IMG/VR virus record: IMGVR_UViG_3300028388_002947
Span: 1-49,936 of that record
DNA from: a virus
Direction: 5' to 3' (one strand)
Length of the DNA: 49,936 nucleotides
How positions within the stretch are numbered: the first letter of the stretch is position 1; each line of letters begins with the position of its first letter. The notes under the pieces were generated by a model, which did no database searches, was not told the origin of the DNA, and saw only the letters and a list, made by a program, of their open reading frames with translations. Shown here one piece after another: positions 20,802-29,396 of the stretch. Made by a program: the position numbers and the translations under genes.

Positions 20802-22847
20802 TTATCCTACTTTTTCCATAAAGACCTTGTTCATTGTGCGGGACACTTGATTTACAGAAGTTACATCAATATAGTTGGCCATCTTACCATAAGCAATTCC
20901 AAAGAGTTGTCTTGAGTATGATTGTGAGTAATCATCTGAAACAAAATAAGAAATCACTTTGATTCCCATCTCTTGAATCTTCTTCACCATTTTGTTGGTG
21001 TGTTTTGCGGCATTATCACCAGAGTAGTAAAAGTTTCTTGTTTGGAAGTAAGGTTCTCCATCTGAAATATTCAAGAAGTAAGAATCGATATCATTACTAC
21101 CCTTTACCATTTCATTTAGAATGGCCTCAAATGTCAATCCTTCAGGTGTTGTGCCAGAAGTAGAAAGTGCTGGGAATAGTTTTCTTACTTTCATAAATGA
21201 ATCAACTCGTGAATCATAAACCATTGCGATGTATGGTTTAGAGTGGAAACAACTTCTCAATGAAACTTGGATTTGTAGGTTTGAAATCATGTCCACTGCC
21301 TTACAAAGGGCAACTACATTTACCATAGTTTGTTTCCATTTATCACCATTCATCGAACCACTTGCATCGATTGAAACATGGAGATTAGCATCATTGTAGA
21401 AATCTACATCTTTGGTGAAGAACACATTTTCATTTCCGAATCCTAATGAAGAAATCATTCGTTTATCAATCTTACCTGTCTTTTGTCTGTTGAAGATAGT
21501 ATCACGAGATTCAGAACGAGTTTGTAGTTTTTTCGAAAGGATAGTTCCCATTCGAATACCTTTCTCAACTTCTTCTTTGAAATAAAGGTTTAATCCACCA
21601 CTCCAATTTTTGTAGGTGAAAGGAAACTCATCTGATTCAGCCAATTCTTGGGTTACTTTCTTTACGAGGATACAATCAATACCATTTTTTACATATCCCC
21701 AACCATCTCGATAATCCTTACCAACTGTCTTGAGTTCTGAACCACTACTATCAATCATTTCGATTTTCTCTTGGTCCTTTTTACTCATTGATTTTTTAGA
21801 AACTTCACCATTCAGAAAATCTTTTTGTTTTTCGATTTTCTTTTTCAGTAACTCTTTTTGTCTGTCCGAAAGTTGGTCTTTTGGATTTGAAGTTGATTGT
21901 GAAGATTGGTTACCTTCAATGCCATCAGTTGAAGTAGAACCACCACCCATTTCATCGTTAGTTTCATCAGAAACTTCCATTTGTGTTGATTCTTCTCCAT
22001 TACCACCACTACCTTGTGAATCACCCATTTCTGATTGAGATTCATTTCCTTTTTTTTGATTTTTGGCAGATTCAGCAGATAAGTTATTTAGGATAACTTC
22101 AAATATCTTCCAAGAAACCTCGAAAGCTTCTTCCGAAGATTTCAATCTACCTATTCTTTTCAAATCAACAAGTTTGTAGATTTCTCGTAATCCTTTGAGA
22201 GTATCTAATCTAGTGTTCTTTGAATGTAGGTTAATCAATCTGAACATATATGAATCAAGATTTTCATCAGTATATTCATCCGATTTCAAACCTTTCTCAA
22301 TAAGTGAGTTGTTGAAGTATTTATCGTATAATGAAACATAGTAATCACGATAACCAGGTGAAGTTCTATAAACAAAGTTATCGATTCTTCTATCCTCTAC
22401 ATAGTTTAGGATATCCTTTACAATACCATAAACTTCATTTCGTGTGATTACAAGTTCTTCGAGTTTCTTATCCAACTCACTATCAATCTTGTAAAAGATG
22501 GTTGTTTCTAAGTTTTTTAGAAACTCAAAATCTGAAAGTTTTAGGTGTGAACCTTCGTGAAGTGCTAACCCAACTGCTACATCAAAATCTTTTGGTTCTT
22601 CAATCTTTGATGAAATCACAATAGATTCACCATCAGTATAAGAATCACCACGAGTTTTAAACTTGATTGGGTATTGTTTACCTGTTAGAATAGAAACATA
22701 GTTTCCTATCGCTCTTTTTCGAGAAGCAAGAGCAAACAAGTTGAGATTATCTTTTTCGTTTTCTGTAAGGAAATCCTCTTCTACATCGGTATCGAACTTG
22801 TCTAACCAAAAAGAAGAGTTTCCATACTTTGACTTGATTACTTTCAT
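20802..22847 (-). CDS. CobT-like vWA domain protein
   Basis: 681 aa. An N-terminal domain has HEGSHLKLSD (about 96-105), an HExxH-like metal site. The middle (about 260-340) is a low-complexity Ser/Gly/Glu linker. The C-terminal vWA domain (about 480-680) has the MIDAS motif DASGSM, then a Thr in SGTTPEGL and Asp in NISDGEP, all for Mg binding. This matches the CobT-type partner of CobS/MoxR ATPases. It has its own promoter. Long isolated genes like this are frequent in T4-like phages, though the role is unknown. Confidence 0.85.
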   Translation of the reverse strand: MKVIKSKYGNSSFWLDKFDTDVEEDFLTENEKDNLNLFALASRKRAIGNYVSILTGKQYPIKFKTRGDSYTDGESIVISSKIEEPKDFDVAVGLALHEGSHLKLSDFEFLKNLETTIFYKIDSELDKKLEELVITRNEVYGIVKDILNYVEDRRIDNFVYRTSPGYRDYYVSLYDKYFNNSLIEKGLKSDEYTDENLDSYMFRLINLHSKNTRLDTLKGLREIYKLVDLKRIGRLKSSEEAFEVSWKIFEVILNNLSAESAKNQKKGNESQSEMGDSQGSGGNGEESTQMEVSDETNDEMGGGSTSTDGIEGNQSSQSTSNPKDQLSDRQKELLKKKIEKQKDFLNGEVSKKSMSKKDQEKIEMIDSSGSELKTVGKDYRDGWGYVKNGIDCILVKKVTQELAESDEFPFTYKNWSGGLNLYFKEEVEKGIRMGTILSKKLQTRSESRDTIFNRQKTGKIDKRMISSLGFGNENVFFTKDVDFYNDANLHVSIDASGSMNGDKWKQTMVNVVALCKAVDMISNLQIQVSLRSCFHSKPYIAMVYDSRVDSFMKVRKLFPALSTSGTTPEGLTFEAILNEMVKGSNDIDSYFLNISDGEPYFQTRNFYYSGDNAAKHTNKMVKKIQEMGIKVISYFVSDDYSQSYSRQLFGIAYGKMANYIDVTSVNQVSRTMNKVFMEKVG

Positions 22848-22871
22848 AGGGTTATCTTTTATTTTACATAG

Positions 22872-22902
22872 TAAAAATAATGATTTTTCCCCACTCGGTC
22901 AA
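22872..22902 (-). promoter_or_regulatory. Bacteroidota-type promoter
   Basis: Minus strand TTG (22900-22902), 20 bases, TATTTTTA (22872-22879). It precedes the vWA gene starting at 22847. The -7 is weaker than the others. Confidence 0.55.
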
Positions 22903-22931
22903 GCAAAAAAGTGTTAAAGTTTTGTTAAAAT

Positions 22932-23093
22932 TTAAAAATCTTCCTCTAAATCATCAAATGGAAAGTCTGATTGTAGGTCTTCATTTACAAAGTTGAGTTC
23001 TTTAATAGCCTCTTCTACACCCTTCCAATCTTCATAAGATACTGAATCTTCAAGTTGTGTGATTATATCGTTTATTTTTTCTGTGATATCCAT
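22932..23093 (-). CDS. Small acidic protein, 53 aa
   Basis: Frame from ATG 23091-23093 to stop 22932-22934, starting MDITEKINDIITQLEDSV. It is strongly acidic and ends in DDLEEDF. A TATATTTA element lies at 23112-23119 upstream but without a TTG at proper distance. Function unknown; it may mimic DNA or bind basic partners, which is only a guess from charge. Confidence 0.55.
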   Translation of the reverse strand: MDITEKINDIITQLEDSVSYEDWKGVEEAIKELNFVNEDLQSDFPFDDLEEDF

Positions 23094-23140
23094 ATTTTAC
23101 TAAATTTATAGTAAATATATAGAAAGTGATAAAAACGATA

Positions 23141-23548
23141 TTATTTTAGCCAACCGATTTTTTTACCCTCTTTTACTCGTTTTTCATACTCCTCAACTGA
23201 ACCAGGATATCTGAAAGCCCAAATAATAATAAGTAAAAATGTGATAGCTGCATACCCAACTACTCGTAGTGGAACTGTAAAATACATTGAGATAAGTGAA
23301 AGTGTCATTACACCTACCATCATATATCTACCTTTTTTAGGATAAACTCTTTTTTGTTCCCAATTTGTAAGGTATTTTCCAAACACTTTGTGTTCGTGAA
23401 TCCATTTATCAAACTTTGGAGATGATTTCGAAAATGCCCAAGCGGCACAAATAACGAAGAATGTTGTTGGAACTCCAGGTAGGATTGTTCCTATGTAAGC
23501 CAGACCTACAAAAATAAGTCCTAAACCTACCCATAACGCTTTTTTCAT
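23141..23548 (-). CDS. DUF454 (YbaN-type) membrane protein
   Basis: 135 aa. Hydrophobic segments at about 3-35 and 75-115 flank a charged middle with FSKSSPKFDKWIHEHKVFGKYL and NWEQKRVYPKKGRYMM, typical of the DUF454 family of inner-membrane proteins. The family is known from Proteobacteria and Bacteroidota; function is not established. It is likely a host-derived gene. Confidence 0.85.
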   Translation of the reverse strand: MKKALWVGLGLIFVGLAYIGTILPGVPTTFFVICAAWAFSKSSPKFDKWIHEHKVFGKYLTNWEQKRVYPKKGRYMMVGVMTLSLISMYFTVPLRVVGYAAITFLLIIIWAFRYPGSVEEYEKRVKEGKKIGWLK

Positions 23549-23551
23549 AAA

Positions 23552-23743
23552 CTACATTTTAAATTTAATGTTTATATAGTTTATGACCCCCATAAGAGTT
23601 GGAGGCCATAAACCTATAAAGAATGCAAGTTGTTGTTTTTCTGAATATGTGAATAGATAAACAGAGAATAGAATACTACTAACTACTGAGCCTAATATCA
23701 GTATTTCTGCCAAAGGTATTCTTCTAGTTCTCCGCGATTTCAT
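23552..23743 (-). CDS. Small two-segment membrane protein
   Basis: 63 aa with membrane segments at about 11-28 and 36-57 after a basic start (MKSRRTRR). It lies 3 bases upstream of the DUF454 gene and may be co-translated. No family recognised. Confidence 0.55.
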   Translation of the reverse strand: MKSRRTRRIPLAEILILGSVVSSILFSVYLFTYSEKQQLAFFIGLWPPTLMGVINYINIKFKM

Positions 23744-23774
23744 AGATATAAATATAAAATAAATCTATGAAAGT

Positions 23775-24041
23775 TTAATACTCACCGTATAATGAGTATC
23801 TTTTTTCTGGTTCTGGTTGAATAACCTTTTCCTCTTTTTCTACCACATAAACAAACCCCTCTCTGGCATCCATATAAAACTGTGTATTACCTTTCTTTTG
23901 GTAGGTGTATTCTAATACATCTGTCAAAGAATCAAAGACTAGAGTGGTGTTATCTAATGGAATCCACGAATCACCTGGAGGTCTTCTCTTTGCCACCTTA
24001 GTTTTTATTTCCTCTACTTCTACTTTTGGTTCTTTATTCAT
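23775..24041 (-). CDS. Hypothetical protein, 88 aa
   Basis: Charged start (MNKEPKVEVEEIKTKVAKRR) followed by a compact beta part (TTLVFDSLTDVLEYTYQKKG, REGFVYVVEK). Its start overlaps the stop of the 55-aa gene by 4 bases. Not recognised. Confidence 0.5.
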   Translation of the reverse strand: MNKEPKVEVEEIKTKVAKRRPPGDSWIPLDNTTLVFDSLTDVLEYTYQKKGNTQFYMDAREGFVYVVEKEEKVIQPEPEKRYSLYGEY

Positions 24042-24205
24042 AATTCATAATCTTCTGATAAAGAATGATATTCAGTCCAAAAAGTTGCGAGTGCATCACG
24101 AAGTCCTTCTATATCGACTCCTCTATCTTCTAACTCATCAACTATTTCTTCAATATCATCTACCTTGTATTGAAGGTCAGATATAATTTGTTTAGTTTCG
24201 TCCAT
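24038..24205 (-). CDS. Acidic helical protein, 55 aa
   Basis: ATG at 24203-24205, stop at 24038-24040. It starts MDETKQIISDLQYKVDDIEE and is mostly acidic helix, perhaps a short coiled coil. It overlaps both neighbours (1 base and 4 bases), supporting translation. Confidence 0.6.
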   Translation of the reverse strand: MDETKQIISDLQYKVDDIEEIVDELEDRGVDIEGLRDALATFWTEYHSLSEDYEL

Positions 24206-24417
24206 TACTCAATAACTCGAATAATTCTACTTTCTTTCGCTCCACTCACTTTGTAATCGATTTGAACACCCGAGTTTTCAAAATCACTAACTACTCGTGA
24301 TTCAGCTTCTGTTACTGATTGTGCATCTACTAAATAGATTTCCTTTTTTAATTTAGGATTTCCATTTTTAAGAGTTGCTACTTCAACTTCAACTGTAACT
24401 TCAAAGAATTTTGCCAT
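24205..24417 (-). CDS. DUF4494-like protein
   Basis: 70 aa. FFEVTVEVEVATLKNGNPKLKKEIYLVDAQSVTEAESRVVSDF follows the pattern of DUF4494, a small family of Bacteroidota and their phages: a strand pair, then YLVDA, then a TEAE helix. Function is unknown. Its presence supports a Bacteroidota host. Confidence 0.7.
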   Translation of the reverse strand: MAKFFEVTVEVEVATLKNGNPKLKKEIYLVDAQSVTEAESRVVSDFENSGVQIDYKVSGAKESRIIRVIE

Positions 24418-24440
24418 AATATATAAAAAAATTTAATTGA

Positions 24441-24755
24441 TTACTTATTCCATTCGAGATTGTAAAACTCGTAATTTTTTCTAACTGATTCATCACTACC
24501 TTCCGCCCGAATAGTTGCCTCTTCATCTTCGTGAATAGCATCAACAGGACATTCAGGAACACAAGCTCCACAATCGATACATTCTTCAGGATTGATATAA
24601 AGTTGAAGACCTTGTTTTTCTTCTTCACTCATGTTTTCAACTTCTTGTCCCAATCCATTGATATCGATTGGTCCATTGATACAATCTACTGGACATACAT
24701 GAACACACGCTGTATCACATACACTCACACATTTATTACCGATTATATAACTCAT
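24441..24755 (-). CDS. Ferredoxin with two [4Fe-4S] motifs
   Basis: 104 aa. One set of cysteines lies in VSVCDTACVHVCPVDC and the other in CIDCGACVPECPVD (CxxCxxCxxxCP), the bacterial-type dicluster pattern. The first set is irregular (CDTACVHVC), as in 7Fe or Zn-type relatives. A soluble electron carrier. Heme oxygenase and bilin reductase both need reduced ferredoxin, so this is a natural phage-encoded partner, although plant-type [2Fe-2S] ferredoxin is the usual donor. It has a strong promoter of its own. Confidence 0.9.
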   Translation of the reverse strand: MSYIIGNKCVSVCDTACVHVCPVDCINGPIDINGLGQEVENMSEEEKQGLQLYINPEECIDCGACVPECPVDAIHEDEEATIRAEGSDESVRKNYEFYNLEWNK

Positions 24756-24771
24756 ACTTTTTTATTTGATA

Positions 24772-24802
24772 CAAATATACGATATTAAATTCGATTATAC
24801 AA
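24772..24802 (-). promoter_or_regulatory. Bacteroidota-type promoter for ferredoxin
   Basis: Minus strand TTG (24800-24802), 20 bases, TATATTTG (24772-24779), 17 bases before the ATG at 24755. One of the perfect copies. Confidence 0.8.
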
Positions 24803-24804
24803 GT

Positions 24805-25362
24805 CTAATACAAGAAATTTTTCTTTGGGCCTGAAAGATTACCTACTTCGAGGAAATAACAGTTGTAACATAACATTCGTAAGTTATCATAGGAGAAGTT
24901 CTTTTTATCTCCATCTATAAAGTCCAATAAGATAGGAACTTTGTGGTCTGTGATTCTTCTTTCACAATATCCACAAGTTGAACATTCTTCTTTTAGGTAA
25001 CCATTATGAAGTAATCTCTTTTTCAGTTTCCATATTGGATAGTTTGGGTATTTACCTTCCAATATATCATCAAGGGAATAGAGTTCACCTGTTTTTGGAT
25101 TTACTCTACGAATACCAACACCCGCTTGATTCTTCAAATCTTCAAATACACCATATAGTTTGGCGTATTTCTTGTAAGTGTTGTAAGATACTCCAAGTAA
25201 TCGTGCAGCTTCTGCAGCACTTCTGGCCTTCTTTTGAGCATCTACTATTTCGTGTTCAAGTAATGGTTTTGCTCCTAAACCTCTTTTTCGTGTAGATGGT
25301 TTGGGTGCGAGTGATAAGTCCCTTGTAGGGTCATAATCAGGATAATCCTTATAGTTTTTCAT
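24805..25362 (-). CDS. HNH endonuclease-like protein with HTH
   Basis: 185 aa. Residues about 35-75 hold a helix-turn-helix of the homeodomain/resolvase kind (ARSAAEAARLLGVSYNTYKKYAK). The C-terminal part has CSTCGYCERRITDHKVPILLDFIDGD and NLRMLCYNCYF, an HNH zinc scaffold (CxxC...CxxC with DH). Similar proteins act as free-standing homing-type nucleases in phages. A DNA-binding role is likely, and cleavage probable. Confidence 0.75.
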   Translation of the reverse strand: MKNYKDYPDYDPTRDLSLAPKPSTRKRGLGAKPLLEHEIVDAQKKARSAAEAARLLGVSYNTYKKYAKLYGVFEDLKNQAGVGIRRVNPKTGELYSLDDILEGKYPNYPIWKLKKRLLHNGYLKEECSTCGYCERRITDHKVPILLDFIDGDKKNFSYDNLRMLCYNCYFLEVGNLSGPKKNFLY

Positions 25363-25404
25363 AATCTATTTTGATATAGTTATAACTTGTTTATTATAAG
25401 TATA

Positions 25405-25881
25405 TCAGATTTGATTATTCTCTCTTAAATAGTGGATTATCTTTGTGAATGATTGATTTGGATTATCTTTAGTAGTATCTACATCGAAGTATTTTACTTC
25501 TGGTTTTTGATAGTCTTTAGCATGGAAATGGTCTCTTTCTCTTTTCTGTGTAGTGTGAACATAGAACTCTTCAAAATCTTCTCCAATCTTATCTTTGAAC
25601 TCTTCACGAACTTCAAGATAAGGAGCAACTAAAGATACTACTACATCACAATCGTTTTTGTAGATGTATTCAGCAATCATTTGTGCTCGTCTGATGTTGT
25701 TGATTCTACCTTCTTTGGAGTAATCTTTGTTTACTGTAAGTTCTCGTAAATCATCACCATCGAGATGAAATACTTGTTTTCTCCAATTTCTTTTTTCTGT
25801 TTGTAGGAACTCTACTAGTTTCTTTGCTAGAACGGTTTTACCTGCTCCTGGCTGACCAGTTAGCCAATATATTTTTGCCAT
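25405..25881 (-). CDS. cysC: Adenylylsulfate kinase (APS kinase)
   Basis: 158 aa. It phosphorylates APS with ATP to PAPS, the sulfate donor. Walker A GQPGAGKTVLAKK is at residues 9-21; FHLDGDDLRELTVNKDYSKEGRINNIRR matches the APS kinase signature. It is shorter than cellular CysC (about 200 aa). Two sulfotransferase-like genes in the window (18584, 35014) give a use for PAPS. A related nucleoside/lipid kinase is a weaker alternative. Confidence 0.82.
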   Translation of the reverse strand: MAKIYWLTGQPGAGKTVLAKKLVEFLQTEKRNWRKQVFHLDGDDLRELTVNKDYSKEGRINNIRRAQMIAEYIYKNDCDVVVSLVAPYLEVREEFKDKIGEDFEEFYVHTTQKRERDHFHAKDYQKPEVKYFDVDTTKDNPNQSFTKIIHYLRENNQI

Positions 25882-25911
25882 AGATTATTGTTTAATATAA
25901 CTATTGATTTT

Positions 25912-26154
25912 CTAGATTTCTGATAATGAAGCAGAGTATGCAGCAATCACTTCTTCAGTCCAAACTGCATTTGCAATGGCTTGGACTTTTGGGTCTTGAC
26001 CACTTACATCATCACCAGGAGAAAGAACGTGTCTATGAAATGATTTTGCAACCACTTGACCATCCTTCTCAATGATATTCGCAGTTCTAACTTGTATGTG
26101 GTTTGTTTCTACAAGTTCTACTTTATCTACTATTTGTTTTTCTAATAATGCCAT
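25912..26154 (-). CDS. Small phage protein next to tail fibre, 80 aa
   Basis: Starts MALLEKQIVDKVELVETNHI and ends TEEVIAAYSASL. Small proteins of this kind are common beside marine phage tail-fibre genes, and the direct position (15 bases after the fibre stop) suggests a virion or fibre-assembly role. Not otherwise recognised. Confidence 0.55.
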   Translation of the reverse strand: MALLEKQIVDKVELVETNHIQVRTANIIEKDGQVVAKSFHRHVLSPGDDVSGQDPKVQAIANAVWTEEVIAAYSASLSEI

Positions 26155-26169
26155 TTTTATTTATTTTTA

Positions 26170-29100
26170 TTATAATGCTCTATAAGTTATAGTAACTCCT
26201 AATTCACCATCTGACCAACTACTCTGACCTATATAAGCTCCACTACTATCATGTGCATAAAGGTTTCCATTACTACCATACAATCCCATATATTCAAGTC
26301 CCGATATAATTGTATTTAATGATGTAAGTCCTCCCAACTTTCCGACAGATATACCAGTTCCATCGGCAGTGAATGGTAAACTTAAATATGGATTTCCTGA
26401 ACCACTTGATTTACCTGTAATAACTACATAAAAATGAACTGTTACCAAATTACCTATTTTTGTATAAGTTCCAGTTACAGTATTGGTGGTTGCTGTAATT
26501 CCTGTTACTGTTCCACTTATAGTTCCTTCTTCGTAATCATCAAGTAGTTCGGAGGTCATACCAGAGGCATCGGAAGTATTAGAAAAATCAATACCATTTC
26601 CATTTGCCACTTTAAAGTTACCAGAAGTAAGTTCAAAGTCATCGTTTGATAAAAGTCTAGCCTTTTCCACACCAGATGTAGAACCTGGTATTGAACCACT
26701 TCTGAAACTCAATCTACCAAGTTCATTCATTATGGTATATCCAGCACCAGAGTCATTCATAAAGATTACTCGTCCACTTGTTGGTCCGTTATTCACATCT
26801 GCATTTAGAATAATACCATTTGCTCCATGTGAAGTAAGATTTATAGAACCACTCACATCAAGTGAACCAGTAACTTGAACATCGGTATTAAATCTACTTT
26901 CTTCAAGATTTTCATCTAATGTAAAGTATGTAGTTCCTCCACCTGAAGTATAATCAAATATAGTAGTAACAGGGTCATATGATAAAGGAGAATCAATTAA
27001 AAATCCGGTAGCGTTATTTTTATATGGTATATTATTTCCAGTAACGGTATTGATAATAAGATTGTTAGTAATTGTAGCACCACTTACATCTAATGAACCA
27101 GTAAACTCATGCGTATCATCTGCTGTATCACCAAATCTAGTTGAACCAGATTCAAATATTACAGATGAAGTTACATATTCGGTATAAAACTGTTGTGCAG
27201 TTATATTACCACCAACTGTCAAGTTTTCAGTTACGGTTAAAGAACCAGTAATAGAATCAATCGTTACAGATTTTGTGGCTTGTGAAGCACTATCTATAAA
27301 CTGAACATCTCCATCTGCACTTCTTTGGATAAGTAATCCACCTAAGTCAATGGTAGAACCTGATAAGTAAAGGTCTCTCCATCTTTGAGTTGGTGTTCCT
27401 AAATCATATACTTCGTTATCCGAAGGTATAAGGTGATTTGAAGCGGATATTGCAGCTGATGTAGAAATGAATGGGTTGAAAGATGTATCGTTAAATACAA
27501 CTTGTGAAGAACCACTAACTACACCTACTGAGTTATTATACTCTAATACATTTGAGTCAAACGATGATGAAAAACTTTCTTGGTCAGTTACTCTAGTTGA
27601 GAATGACCCACTATCAGTTTGTAAGTTACTTATATCATTTTCATTAGTAGTTATTCTTGTTGAGAATGACCCACTATCTGTTTGTAAGTTACTAATATCA
27701 GTTTCATTTGTAGTTACTCTAGTTGAGAATGACCCACTATCAGTTTGAAGATTTGATATATCACCTTCGTTTGTAGTTACTCTAGTTGAGAATGAACCTG
27801 AATCTGTTTGTAAGTTACTAATATCAGTTTCATTTGTAGTTACTCTAGTTGAGAATGAACCACTATCAGTTTTTAAGTTACTTATATCTGTTTCATTGGT
27901 TGTTACACGAGTTGAGAACGAACCACTATCAGTTTGTAAGTTTGAAATATCTGTTTCGTTTCCTGTAAATCTTGTAGATATTGAACCACTTAGGTTATCG
28001 ATATCTGTTTCAAATGATTGAGATACAGTAGCCAATTCAACATCAGTTGCATAGGTATTATCCAATGAAGATGAGAATGATTCTAAATCTGTTATTCTAG
28101 TAGATACAGAACCACTATCAGTATTGTATTGTGAACCACTAAAGTTTTCATACGAGCTACTTAAAAGTGATAATGATTGTGAGTTTTCAGTAATATCTGC
28201 CGAGAATGAGCTCGAATCAGTATTATACTGAGAACCACTAAAGTTTTCATACGAGCTACTTAAAAGTGATAATGATTGTGAGTTTTCAGTAATATCTGAT
28301 GAGAACGAACTACTATCTGTATTATATTGTGAACCACTAAAGTTTTCGTAAGATGAACTTAGTAAACTAAGTGATTGTGAGTTTTCAGTAATATCTGCCG
28401 AGAATGAACCTGAATCAAACTTGTATTGAGAACCACTAAAGTTTTCATATGAGCTACTTAAAAGTGAAAGAGATTGAGAGTTTTCAGTTATATCAGATGA
28501 AAACGAACCCGAATCAAACTTGTATTGAGAACCACTAAAGTTTTCATAAGATGAACTTAGTAAACTAAGTGATTGTGAGTTTTCAGTTACTCTTGCTGCA
28601 AATGATTGAGATTCTATTTGAACTGATGCACTAAATACTGATAAATCAACTCCATCTAAAGTTTGCCCATCTATAATATCTAAAGAACCCGATAATAAGA
28701 TTGAACCAGAGAATTTGTGGGTATCATCACCTGTATCACCAAAGTTAGTTGAACCAGATGAGTTTAAAATAGATGCAGTTTCAAATACATAGAAAATCTC
28801 TTGAACTCGTAATGAACCTGTAATATAAACATCTTCTGAGAAATGAGTTTCTCTGTGAATCTGAACATCTCCACCAAGAGGTCCAACTGAAAGAATAGAA
28901 CTAGTAACAGCAGGAACACCAGGTGCAGTGATAGCATCCTCAATGACAAATCCCTGTCCATTTGTTGCTCTCATTCTTATAGCGGTGATTAAAGCTGGAT
29001 TATTAAAATCTCCAACTGCAACCATACCACCTCTAAGAGTAGTATTATATAGTTCGCCAGCGGGTGTTAAGAAATCTGCATTTAAAAAGGAATCATCAAG

Positions 29101-29367
29101 ATTTATACTTCCAGTAAATCTATTACTTCCACTAAATTCATTATCACCCCTAAATTGATTTGATTGAGTGTAAACATTTGATGCATTCCACACCAATGTA
29201 TTTAAAAAATCATTTGGAGTTATCTGAACAGTTGTTCCATTTGTTATTGGGAAAGTATCACCTATAACCATCGGCATTACCGATGATGAATTTTCTGGTA
29301 TTGGATTCGTTGCTATCTCTAGTTGAGATATCTTTCTACTTCCTGAAGCTACTAAATAATTTGCCAT
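26170..29367 (-). CDS. Repeat-rich tail fibre protein
   Basis: 1065 aa, rich in Ser, Gly, Thr and Asn. Residues 1-260 form an N-terminal part with SGS-rich beta segments. Residues 261-425 hold five 33-residue repeats (TENSQSLSLLSSSYENFSGS...), and residues 470-596 six 21-residue repeats (NETDISNLQTDSGSFSTRVT), three heptads each, typical of trimeric coiled coils. A second SGS-rich beta region follows, and the last about 110 residues (after TGTYTKIGNLVTVHF) look like a receptor-binding tip. It most likely forms trimeric fibres binding the host surface. A TATATTTA lies upstream at 29387-29394. Confidence 0.85.
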   Translation of the reverse strand: MANYLVASGSRKISQLEIATNPIPENSSSVMPMVIGDTFPITNGTTVQITPNDFLNTLVWNASNVYTQSNQFRGDNEFSGSNRFTGSINLDDSFLNADFLTPAGELYNTTLRGGMVAVGDFNNPALITAIRMRATNGQGFVIEDAITAPGVPAVTSSILSVGPLGGDVQIHRETHFSEDVYITGSLRVQEIFYVFETASILNSSGSTNFGDTGDDTHKFSGSILLSGSLDIIDGQTLDGVDLSVFSASVQIESQSFAARVTENSQSLSLLSSSYENFSGSQYKFDSGSFSSDITENSQSLSLLSSSYENFSGSQYKFDSGSFSADITENSQSLSLLSSSYENFSGSQYNTDSSSFSSDITENSQSLSLLSSSYENFSGSQYNTDSSSFSADITENSQSLSLLSSSYENFSGSQYNTDSGSVSTRITDLESFSSSLDNTYATDVELATVSQSFETDIDNLSGSISTRFTGNETDISNLQTDSGSFSTRVTTNETDISNLKTDSGSFSTRVTTNETDISNLQTDSGSFSTRVTTNEGDISNLQTDSGSFSTRVTTNETDISNLQTDSGSFSTRITTNENDISNLQTDSGSFSTRVTDQESFSSSFDSNVLEYNNSVGVVSGSSQVVFNDTSFNPFISTSAAISASNHLIPSDNEVYDLGTPTQRWRDLYLSGSTIDLGGLLIQRSADGDVQFIDSASQATKSVTIDSITGSLTVTENLTVGGNITAQQFYTEYVTSSVIFESGSTRFGDTADDTHEFTGSLDVSGATITNNLIINTVTGNNIPYKNNATGFLIDSPLSYDPVTTIFDYTSGGGTTYFTLDENLEESRFNTDVQVTGSLDVSGSINLTSHGANGIILNADVNNGPTSGRVIFMNDSGAGYTIMNELGRLSFRSGSIPGSTSGVEKARLLSNDDFELTSGNFKVANGNGIDFSNTSDASGMTSELLDDYEEGTISGTVTGITATTNTVTGTYTKIGNLVTVHFYVVITGKSSGSGNPYLSLPFTADGTGISVGKLGGLTSLNTIISGLEYMGLYGSNGNLYAHDSSGAYIGQSSWSDGELGVTITYRAL
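27580..27960 (-). repeat. 21-residue coding repeats in tail fibre
   Basis: Six tandem 63-bp units coding about residues 470-596. Unit length of three heptads supports a coiled-coil stalk. Substitutions among copies (Gly for Thr, Lys for Gln, Asn for Thr) show that they have diverged. Confidence 0.8.
28093..28587 (-). repeat. 33-residue coding repeats in tail fibre
   Basis: Five tandem 99-bp units coding about residues 261-425. All share QSLSLLSSSYENFSGSQY; the tails vary between KFDSGSFSSD and NTDSSSFSAD types. The high DNA identity could promote recombination that changes fibre length. Confidence 0.8.
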
Positions 29368-29396
29368 CTATTAAATCTTATAGGTATAAATATACT

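Noticed and set aside
23112-23119. Promoter for the 53-aa acidic gene
   Set aside because: TATATTTA is present but no TTG stands at 17-23 bases, so it was not listed.
27467-27748. Open frame on the plus strand with repeats
   Set aside because: It is the antisense of the 21-residue fibre repeats; repetition keeps the frame open by chance.
28093-28587. Regular repeats suggestive of a CRISPR array
   Set aside because: The units are in-frame 99-bp coding repeats without unique spacers.
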